Positions 51,787 through 59,077 of a stretch of 64,000 nt of DNA are shown one piece after another. A model generated the notes under the pieces. It saw nothing but the letters and a program-made list of their open reading frames with translations. It was not told the DNA's origin and searched no databases. Location of the stretch: the NCBI RefSeq assembly GCF_004923255.1, contig NZ_QYRT01000007.1:93345-157344 (forward strand), written 5' to 3'. This DNA is from Subtercola vilae (GTDB lineage Bacteria > Actinomycetota > Actinomycetes > Actinomycetales > Microbacteriaceae). Position 1 is the stretch's first letter, and every line of letters begins with the position of its first letter. Position numbers and translations under genes: made by a program.

Positions 51787-52790
51787 CGCAGTTGCGTACC
51801 GTGCACCGCGAACTCGTCGATCGCGGCGATCTCGTCGGCGGTGAGCGGCGCTGCATCGCGGGCCCGAATGTTACCCTCGAGCTGCTTCACGCTCGAGGCG
51901 CCGATGAGCGCCGAAGCGACCTGCGGGTGACGCAGCACCCAGGTCAACGCCAGCTGCGCCAGGGTCTGCCCGCGCGACTCGGCGATCGCAGTGAGGCCGC
52001 GCACCCGTGCCAGGTAGGTTTCCCCGATCGCGCCCGGCTTCAGCCAGCGCCCCTCCGACGCACGTGATCCGTCAGGTACCACACCGGCGATGTAGCGGTC
52101 GGTGAGCAGCCCCTGCGCGAGAGGCGAGAAGACAATGGCGCCGGCACCGACCTCGTCGAGTACGGGCAGCAGGCCGTTCTCGACGGTTCTGTCGAACAGC
52201 GAATACCGCGGCTGGTGGATGCTCAGCGGCACTCCCAGGTCTGCGAGCGCGGCCGCGGCCGCTCTGGTCTGCTCGGGGTTGTAGTTCGAGATGCCCACGT
52301 ACAGCGCCTTGCCCGACTGAACCGCCGTGGCCAGCGCGCCCATGGTCTCTTCGATCGGAGTCTCAGGGTCGGGGCGATGCGAGTAGAAGATGTCGAAGTA
52401 GTCGAGCCCCGTGCGCTTCAACGACGCGTCGAGCGACGAGAGCAGGTACTTTCGCGAACCGCCGTCTTGGTACGGGCCCGACCACATGTCGTAGCCCGCT
52501 TTGCTCGAGATGATGAGTTCATCGCGGTACGGGCGCAGGTCTTCGGCGAACACGCGGCCGAAGTTCGTCTCGGCCGAGCCGGGAGGCGGCCCGTAGTTGT
52601 TGGCGATGTCGATGTGGGTCACACCGAGATCGAATGCCCGGCGAATGATCGCCCGCTGGTTCTCGAGTGGCTTGTCGTCACCGAAGTTGTTCCAGAGGCC
52701 GAGCGACACCGTGGGCAGTTGAAGGCCGCTTCGCCCGACTCGGTTGTAGGTGGCGCGGTCGTAGCGGTCGGGGGCAGCGCTGTAAGGCAT
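51783..52790 (-). CDS. Aldo/keto reductase (2), YghZ-like
   Basis: 335 residues. Catalytic elements: HIDIANNYGPPPGSAE (Asp and Tyr), ISSKAGYDMW (Lys) and DIFYSHRPDP (His); the long PYRDELIISSKAGYDMWSGP region (read in parts) is typical of the YghZ / L-glyceraldehyde-3-phosphate reductase group. Reduces sugar aldehydes and methylglyoxal-like compounds with NADPH. Located 78 bp downstream of the GH35 gene on the same strand. Confidence 0.9.
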   Translation of the reverse strand: MPYSAAPDRYDRATYNRVGRSGLQLPTVSLGLWNNFGDDKPLENQRAIIRRAFDLGVTHIDIANNYGPPPGSAETNFGRVFAEDLRPYRDELIISSKAGYDMWSGPYQDGGSRKYLLSSLDASLKRTGLDYFDIFYSHRPDPETPIEETMGALATAVQSGKALYVGISNYNPEQTRAAAAALADLGVPLSIHQPRYSLFDRTVENGLLPVLDEVGAGAIVFSPLAQGLLTDRYIAGVVPDGSRASEGRWLKPGAIGETYLARVRGLTAIAESRGQTLAQLALTWVLRHPQVASALIGASSVKQLEGNIRARDAAPLTADEIAAIDEFAVHGTQLR

Positions 52791-52816
52791 GGTGGCTCTG
52801 ACTTTCTGACAGGTGC

Positions 52817-52865
52817 AGCGGGTTCAAGGGTTCAGGGGTTCAGCGGTTCAGCGGTTCAGCGGTTC
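52817..52865. repeat. Octanucleotide tandem repeat
   Basis: Six consecutive units of AG(C/G)GGTTC-type sequence (the last three are exactly AGCGGTTC) fill 52817-52865 between the AKR and GH35 genes, three bases from the GH35 stop. A simple-sequence repeat, probably length-variable; it may form a minor terminator-free spacer. Confidence 0.75.
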
Positions 52866-52867
52866 TG

Positions 52868-54640
52868 TCACACGTCGGAGGGGCCCAATTGCGGCCCCCC
52901 GACAAAACCGACGCGCGGTGACGCCGCGGCATGGATCTCGAACACCACGATATCGTTGCGTCCGCCCACGAGCGCCCCCCGGGGCACATACAGCGCGCGC
53001 TGTGGGCCCGCGCTCCAGTATCGACCGATGTTGAAGCCGTTCACCCAGACCGAGCCCTTCGACCAGCCGTCGAGGTTCAGGTAGAGGTCGGTCGGCGCGT
53101 CGAGGGTGAACGAGCCTCCGACGAATGCGGGGCCGGCCACCGCGTCGAGCGCGCCGAGAGGTTCGCCGCGACCGGTGAGCGTAGCAACGAGCGCGTCGAG
53201 GTCACGCGAGGCGAGGGTGAGAACATCCCACTCCAGCAGCGCCTGCCCATTCATGCTGACGCTGCCGATCAGCCCCTTGGCTTCGCCGATGCGTGGCCCG
53301 TAGTTGACTCTGCCCTGGTCTTCGACCAGGAGCTGCAACCACCCGGCCGCGCCGCCCGGCAGCGCCAGAAGTCGCTCCTGCGCGGCGCGGCTCAGCGTTC
53401 CCACGGCGACGCGATCGACGAACACGGTCGCGCGGTCGCGCACTTCTTCGACCCGCAGCATCCGTGAGTCGCCCGGTGCCAGGGCCGCGCGGTAGAGGGT
53501 GAACCCGTCGAAGCTCTGCACCTCGTCTGCCGTCGGCAGGTGCTCGAAATGGTGCCACGTCGGCGCCGTTTCGGCCACATCGTGAAGACTCACCGACCAG
53601 TCGAGGTCGACAGCGAAGATGGGCGCCTCGACCGGCGGACCGGGAGACTCTTCGGGTACCGCGTGAAACTCGGAGATCGCCTGCTTCATGGCATAGTACT
53701 TCGCCGTGGCATCGCCGTTCTCGGCCAGTGGAGCGTCGTAGTCGTACGAGGTGACCGTCGGCTGGTACACGCCCTTGTCGTTCGCGCCATTCGTGAACCC
53801 GAAGTTCGTGCCGCCGTGAAACATGTAGAGACTGAACGACGCACCTGTCGCCAGAAGTTCGCGCAGATCGGCCGCCGTCTCGTCGGCCGATGTTGTGTGG
53901 TGATAGCCGCCCCAGAAGTCGAACCAGCCGTTCCAGTACTCCCCGCACATCAGCGGCCCCGTGCTCTGGTGGGCGCGAAGCGTCGCCAGCCGTTCCCTGC
54001 TGCGCGAGCCGAACGAGGCGGTCATGAGCGCGCCGTCGACGCGCCCATTCTCGAGCATCTGGGTGGTCGGCTGGTCGATCGTGGTGAGCGGAACCGTGAT
54101 GCCGCCCGCACGGTTCAACCGCACGAGCTCCGTGAGGTAGGCCGTGTCGCTGCCGTAGGCACCGTACTCATTCTCGATCTGCACCAAGATCACCGGGCCG
54201 CCCCTGTCGATCTGCAGGGGCGCAATCAGCGGCAGTACCTGCTCGAGATAGCGGGTGACCTCGGCCATGTACTGCGGCTCGCTGCTCCGGATGCCCACCC
54301 CCACACCCTCGAACAACCACGCGGGCAGCCCTCCGTTGTCCCATTCGGCACAGATGTAGGGGCCTGGCCGGACGATGGCGTGCATACCCTCTGCGGCCAC
54401 CAGTTCGAGAAACGCGACGACGTCGAGCTGCCCGTCGGCGCGGAACTCCCCGCGGCGTGGAGAATGTGCATTCCAGGGAATGTAGGTCTCGATCGTGTTC
54501 AGGCCCATCAAGCGGGCCTTGTGAATACGATCGGCCCACTGGTCGGGGTGCACACGAAAGTAGTGCAGCGCCCCGGCCATCACCCGGTAAGGCGAACCGT
54601 TGAGCAGAAAGTGCTCTGCTCCGATTTCAAATGTCGACAC
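52868..54640 (-). CDS. GH35 beta-galactosidase
   Basis: 590 residues of glycoside hydrolase family 35: N-terminal ALHYFRVHPDQW and MGLNTIETYIPWN, GPYICAEWDNGGLP, acid/base Glu in VQIENEYGAYG, nucleophile Glu in LMCGEYWNGW. The C-terminal jelly-roll domains end in VNGFNIGRYWSAGPQRALYVP. No signal peptide, so cytoplasmic action on imported beta-galactosides. Last gene of the permease-permease-binding protein-GH35 operon. Confidence 0.95.
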   Translation of the reverse strand: MSTFEIGAEHFLLNGSPYRVMAGALHYFRVHPDQWADRIHKARLMGLNTIETYIPWNAHSPRRGEFRADGQLDVVAFLELVAAEGMHAIVRPGPYICAEWDNGGLPAWLFEGVGVGIRSSEPQYMAEVTRYLEQVLPLIAPLQIDRGGPVILVQIENEYGAYGSDTAYLTELVRLNRAGGITVPLTTIDQPTTQMLENGRVDGALMTASFGSRSRERLATLRAHQSTGPLMCGEYWNGWFDFWGGYHHTTSADETAADLRELLATGASFSLYMFHGGTNFGFTNGANDKGVYQPTVTSYDYDAPLAENGDATAKYYAMKQAISEFHAVPEESPGPPVEAPIFAVDLDWSVSLHDVAETAPTWHHFEHLPTADEVQSFDGFTLYRAALAPGDSRMLRVEEVRDRATVFVDRVAVGTLSRAAQERLLALPGGAAGWLQLLVEDQGRVNYGPRIGEAKGLIGSVSMNGQALLEWDVLTLASRDLDALVATLTGRGEPLGALDAVAGPAFVGGSFTLDAPTDLYLNLDGWSKGSVWVNGFNIGRYWSAGPQRALYVPRGALVGGRNDIVVFEIHAAASPRVGFVGGPQLGPSDV

Positions 54641-54681
54641 GGTTGTCCTTCAGATTCTCACGCGCGCGCGGGGTGTTGGTG

Positions 54682-56031
54682 TTACTTGTTGACCGCGAAG
54701 CCCTGCTGGGCTCCGTAGCTGACGCTCGACTCCTGCCAGGCCGCCAGACCCTTGTTCAGGTCTGACTTGTTGGCATACGACTGGCCGACCGTGTCGCTGA
54801 AGACACTGTTGGCATAGGTCTGGAACGGCAGGTACTGCCACCCGGGAACGACGGAGTTCGACGCGTCGAGCAGCACCTTGTTGATCAGCTGGCCACCGAA
54901 GTAGGTGGGTGCGTCTGCCAGGAAGGTGGGGTCGTTGAGCTGTGCGGTGGTGGAGGGAAAACCGCCACCCTTCAAGAACACGCTGACGCCGGGGCCCGAG
55001 TTCAGCCACTGCAGAAATCCTGCCGCAACGAGCTGGTTCTTGCTCTGGGCCAGAACAGCCTGTCCGCCGCCGCCGTTCTGGGCGGTGGCCGCGGTGCCGT
55101 CGTAGGTGGGCAGAGGGGCCACGCGCCAGTTGCCTGCACTGCCGAGCGCACCGGTCTCGAGGTTGCCGGGCATCCAGGCACCGGTCACGAGTGAGGCGAT
55201 CGAGCCGTCGCTCAGAGACTTCCACCACGCGTCACTCCACGAGGGGGTGCTCGAGACAAGACCCGGCTCCACGAGCTGGTTCCACATGTCGGCGTACTTC
55301 TTCGAACCGGCATCCTGCAGATTGACGGTCACTGAGTTACCCGACGAGACGTATGGCTTGCCACCGGCCTGCCAGATGAGACTGGTGGTGAGGCCGGCGT
55401 CACCCGCGTCGTTGGTGATGTATTTCGTCGGGTCGGCGGCGTGCAGCTTGGCGGCGTCAGCGATGTACTCGTCCCACGTCGTGGGAACCGTCAGCCCGTA
55501 CTGGTCGAAGATGGCTTTGTTGTAGAACAGGGCCATGGGGCCCGAGTCCTGCGGCAGCGCGTAGATGGCCGATCCCCCGGTGACCGCTGTCCAGGTCGAC
55601 GGCGAATACGAACTCTGAAGCGACGAGAAGCCATACGAGCTGAGGTCGGTGAGCGACTTCGAGAGTTCGAACTGCGGCATCGCGTAGTACTCGATCTGCG
55701 CCACATCCGGAGCACCCGAACCCGCCTTGATCGCGTTCTGCAGTTTCGTGTATTCGTCGTTGCCGGTGCCGGCGTTGACGAGGTTGACCGTGACGTTCGG
55801 GTACTGCGCCTCGAATGCAGCGACCTGGTCTTTGGCCTGCGGAGTCCAGCTCCAGTAGGTGATGGTCGACTTCTGCTGCAACGCGGCAGCGATCTGGTCG
55901 GCGTTGGCCGAGCTGCTGGCCGTCGGCGTCGAACCCGAACAGGCTGCAAGGGCTCCGGCGAGCAGAATGCCCACTGTCGCGAGCGCGGCGACCCTCCCGA
56001 CCGGCAGAGAACGTGTGCGTGTGATTTTCAT
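54682..56031 (-). CDS. Sugar-binding lipoprotein of the beta-galactoside ABC importer
   Basis: 449 residues with lipoprotein signal (LLAGALAACSGS lipobox) and a family 1 solute-binding body (TITYWSWTPQAKDQVAAFE; GQAVLAQSKNQLVAAGFL). Unusually it is the third gene, after the two permeases, rather than the first. It delivers sugar to the permeases at 56092 and 56973. Confidence 0.92.
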   Translation of the reverse strand: MKITRTRSLPVGRVAALATVGILLAGALAACSGSTPTASSSANADQIAAALQQKSTITYWSWTPQAKDQVAAFEAQYPNVTVNLVNAGTGNDEYTKLQNAIKAGSGAPDVAQIEYYAMPQFELSKSLTDLSSYGFSSLQSSYSPSTWTAVTGGSAIYALPQDSGPMALFYNKAIFDQYGLTVPTTWDEYIADAAKLHAADPTKYITNDAGDAGLTTSLIWQAGGKPYVSSGNSVTVNLQDAGSKKYADMWNQLVEPGLVSSTPSWSDAWWKSLSDGSIASLVTGAWMPGNLETGALGSAGNWRVAPLPTYDGTAATAQNGGGGQAVLAQSKNQLVAAGFLQWLNSGPGVSVFLKGGGFPSTTAQLNDPTFLADAPTYFGGQLINKVLLDASNSVVPGWQYLPFQTYANSVFSDTVGQSYANKSDLNKGLAAWQESSVSYGAQQGFAVNK

Positions 56032-56091
56032 GGTGTTCCTTTCACTTCATCGTGGGTACTGAGGCTGTGGTGCGAGGGATGAGATTCGGGG

Positions 56092-56976
56092 TCATTCTTT
56101 GACGCTGCCGGCACTGAGGCCCGACTGCCAGAACCGCTGCAGAAAGAGAAAAGCAACGACGATGGGAACGATCGTGAGAAGCGAACCGGTGATAACCAGG
56201 TTGTAGATCGGCTGCGCGGCCACACCACTTGCTTGCGCGTTCCACTGGTTCAGACCCACGGTGAGCGGGTAGAGCGTCGGGTCGCTCAGCATGATCAGGG
56301 GCAGAAAGTAGTTGTTCCAGGTCGCCACGATCGTGAAGAGCAGCACGGTCACGAGGCCGGGCGTCAGCAGTCGAATTGCGATCGTGAAAAACGTGCGCAT
56401 CTCGCTCGCGCCGTCGATGCGTGCCGCTTCGAGCAGTTCGCTCGGTATGGCATCAGAGGCGTACGTCCAGATCAGGTACAGACCGAACGGGCTGATCAGG
56501 GAGGGCAGGATGACCGCCCACACGGTATTCGTGAGCCCGAGTTGGCTGAACATCAGAAAGGTCGGCACTGCCAGCGCGGTACCCGGGATAGCCACGGCCC
56601 CGAGAATGAGCGCGAACACGAACTTCTTGCCCGGAAAGTTGAACTTGGCGAGGCCATACCCGCCGAGCAGCGCGAGAAACGTCGCCCCGCCCGCACCGAT
56701 CACGACGTAGAGCAGCGTGTTGCCGAACCAGTGCACGAAGATGCCGTTGTTGTAGGTGAGTGTCTGGCCGATGTTGTCGAAGAGGGCGAAGGGGCCGCTG
56801 AACCACAGACCGAACGAGCTCAGCAGGCTGGCCTGGGTCTTGGTCGAGTTGACGAACAGCCAGAACAACGGCAGCAGGCTGTAGACGAGCAGCAACCCCA
56901 TGACGATGGTGAGAATCGTCGACTTGCGGCGGTACGTTGCGCCGCCCTTTGTGCGTGAGACTGACGACATCGTCAC
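56092..56976 (-). CDS. Carbohydrate ABC permease (MalG type) of the GH35 operon
   Basis: 294 residues with six membrane segments and the EAA loop ELLEAARIDGASEMRTFFTIAI (read in parts). ATG at 56976 overlaps the previous gene by 4 bp; ATG at 56970 is an alternative. Pairs with the MalF-type permease to move the sugar; the ATPase is not in the window. Confidence 0.92.
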   Translation of the reverse strand: MTMSSVSRTKGGATYRRKSTILTIVMGLLLVYSLLPLFWLFVNSTKTQASLLSSFGLWFSGPFALFDNIGQTLTYNNGIFVHWFGNTLLYVVIGAGGATFLALLGGYGLAKFNFPGKKFVFALILGAVAIPGTALAVPTFLMFSQLGLTNTVWAVILPSLISPFGLYLIWTYASDAIPSELLEAARIDGASEMRTFFTIAIRLLTPGLVTVLLFTIVATWNNYFLPLIMLSDPTLYPLTVGLNQWNAQASGVAAQPIYNLVITGSLLTIVPIVVAFLFLQRFWQSGLSAGSVKE

Positions 56977-57875
56977 AGCTCCTTTCGTGAACCGCGCAGC
57001 TGCACGATATAGGCGATGACGGCTGTGAGAACGCCCATGATGATGGCGATGGTGGCCGAGTAGTTGTACTGCTGGCCGGCGAACGACAGGTTGTAGGCGT
57101 ACATGTTCGGCGTGAAGAACGTGCTGATCGAGTTGGGTGCCAGCGACTTGAGGATGTTCGGTTCATTGAAGAGCTGAAAGCTGCCGATGATCGAGAAGAT
57201 GACGGCGATGACGATCGCTGGGCGCAGCGCCGGCAGCTTGATGCTCCTGATCACCTGGAACGCGCGGGCCCCGTCGAGCTCTGCGGCCTCGTACAGGTCT
57301 CCCGAGATCACCCGAAGCGCCGCATAGAACAGCAGCATGTTGTAGCCCGTGAACTCCCAGGTGTTGATGTTGCCGATTGCCGCGAGCACGACGTTCGGCG
57401 CCAGCGGGTCGAACGCGATTCCGAAGAACTTGTCGAAGCTGCCCACGAGCCCGAACTGAGTGCCGTAGATGAAGCCCCACATCAGCACGGCCACAACAGC
57501 GGGCACCGCGTAGGGCAGAAAGATCGCGATGCGAAAGAACGAGGCCGCGTGCAGTCGGGCACTGTCGAGCGCCAGCGCCGCAGCGAGAGCGATGAGGAGC
57601 ATGATCGGAACCTGCACGACCAGAAACAGCACAACCCGCCCGAGCGAATCCCAGAAGTTAGGGTCGGTCAGAGCCTCGACGTAATTGGCGAACCCGACGA
57701 AGGCATTGCCACCGACCAGCTGATCGCGAAAGAGGCTGAGGTAGACCGCGTAGATGACCGGCGCCACCAATACGAGCGCGAAGACCAGCAGAAACGGGAG
57801 AACGAACATCCAGCCCGTCCATTGGCGCTTGGTGCGTCGCATGACGGGCGGAGATGACAACTGCAGCGACGACAT
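56973..57875 (-). CDS. Sugar ABC permease (MalF type) of the GH35 operon
   Basis: 300 residues with six membrane segments and EAA loop DLYEAAELDGARAFQVIRSIKLP. First gene of the operon; its start is 49 bp from the nearest LacI operator. Divergent from the LacI gene at 58007. Confidence 0.92.
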   Translation of the reverse strand: MSSLQLSSPPVMRRTKRQWTGWMFVLPFLLVFALVLVAPVIYAVYLSLFRDQLVGGNAFVGFANYVEALTDPNFWDSLGRVVLFLVVQVPIMLLIALAAALALDSARLHAASFFRIAIFLPYAVPAVVAVLMWGFIYGTQFGLVGSFDKFFGIAFDPLAPNVVLAAIGNINTWEFTGYNMLLFYAALRVISGDLYEAAELDGARAFQVIRSIKLPALRPAIVIAVIFSIIGSFQLFNEPNILKSLAPNSISTFFTPNMYAYNLSFAGQQYNYSATIAIIMGVLTAVIAYIVQLRGSRKEL

Positions 57876-57924
57876 CGTCCCTCACTGGGCTGGGCAGTTC
57901 TGTGTTGCCACAGCCCTGCGGTCT

Positions 57925-57975
57925 ATGTTCACGTCAACATGAACTCGACCGACCATATCATGTTTACGTGAACAT
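57925..57975. promoter_or_regulatory. Twin LacI-type operators between the GH35 operon and its repressor
   Basis: Two 16-bp dyads fit ATGTTnACGTnAACAT: 57925-57940 (n = C, C) and 57960-57975 (n = T, G). Centres are 35 bp apart. The second lies 31 bp before the LacI start, the first 49 bp before the permease start, so both divergent promoters should be covered. Confidence 0.8.
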
Positions 57976-58006
57976 GCAACAATGTGTTCAGAGCGAAAGG
58001 ATGCCC

Positions 58007-59068
58007 GTGAACCCGCCCACCGATTCGAGTGATGCGCTGCGAGCCCGAAAGAGTATTGAGCGTTCCGTTTCGATGGCCGACGTCGCCAAACTCGCCGGAG
58101 TGTCGGGCCAGACGGTCTCGCGCGTGGCGAACGGCCACAGCAATGTCGATGCCACGACGCGCGACCGCGTGCTCGACGCGATGAAGACGCTCGGCTACCG
58201 GCCCAACGTCGCCGCGCGGGCGCTGCGCACCGGTCGGTCGGGCTCGATCGGCGTCATCATGTTCTCGCTCTCGACCTTCGGCAATCGAAAGACCCTCGAC
58301 GCCATCGCGATGGCCGCCGCCGACGAGGGCTATGCCACCACTCTCATCCCCATCCTGCACCCGAGCCAGGGTGCGGTGAGCGACGCCTTCGTGCGGCTCA
58401 GCGAGCAGGCCGTCGACGGCGTGGTCATCGTCATCGAGGCGCACGTGCTCGACTCCGCCGAGATCGTGCTTCCCGCCGGGCTGCCCGTGGTCATCGTCGA
58501 CTCCGACGCCGGCGAACGCTATACCGTGGTCGACACCGACCAGTACCAAGGCGCGCAACTCGCCACCCAGCACCTGCTCGATCTCGGTCATCCACAGGTC
58601 TGGCACATCTCCGGGCCGCCCTCGTCGTTCTCGGCCGCTCGCCGAACCCAGTCGTGGCGCGCGACCCTCGAGGCCGCGAACATCGTTCCGCCACCCGTGC
58701 TCATCGGCGACTGGAGCACCACGTCGGGGTACGAACTCGCCCAGTCTCTGGTCGCCCGACCCGAGGTCACCGCCATCTTCGCCGCGAACGACCAAATGGC
58801 ACTCGGCGCGATGATGGCCATTCACGAGGCCGGCAGAGAGATTCCCGCGTCAATCAGTGTCGTGGGCTTCGACGACACCGAGGAGTCAGGCGCCTTCTGG
58901 CCGCCGCTGACCACGATTCACCAAGACTTCGTCGCGGTGGGCCGACTCTGCATCGACAAACTGATTGCCGAGATTGTCGGCGGCCACGACACCACTGGCA
59001 CGACGCTCGTCGCCACCCGGCTCGTGGCCCGCAGCTCCACGGCACCCCTGGGCGGCACCCCGCACTAG
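58007..59068 (+). CDS. LacI-family repressor of the GH35 operon
   Basis: 353 residues. GTG 58007 has GAAAGG six bases upstream; ATG 58001 would place the ribosome site against the start. HTH: SMADVAKLAGVSGQTVSRVANGHSNV (about 22-47, read in parts) with hinge ARALRTGR; sugar-binding domain with GVIMFSLS, VDTDQYQGAQLAT and VVGFDDTEESGAFWPPLTTIHQD. Divergent from the ABC-GH35 operon. Confidence 0.92.
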   Translation: MNPPTDSSDALRARKSIERSVSMADVAKLAGVSGQTVSRVANGHSNVDATTRDRVLDAMKTLGYRPNVAARALRTGRSGSIGVIMFSLSTFGNRKTLDAIAMAAADEGYATTLIPILHPSQGAVSDAFVRLSEQAVDGVVIVIEAHVLDSAEIVLPAGLPVVIVDSDAGERYTVVDTDQYQGAQLATQHLLDLGHPQVWHISGPPSSFSAARRTQSWRATLEAANIVPPPVLIGDWSTTSGYELAQSLVARPEVTAIFAANDQMALGAMMAIHEAGREIPASISVVGFDDTEESGAFWPPLTTIHQDFVAVGRLCIDKLIAEIVGGHDTTGTTLVATRLVARSSTAPLGGTPH

Positions 59069-59077
59069 AGTTGGCGA

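Noticed and set aside
52817..52865. CRISPR-like array
   Set aside because: The repeats are 8 nt and directly tandem, without spacers, and no cas genes are present.
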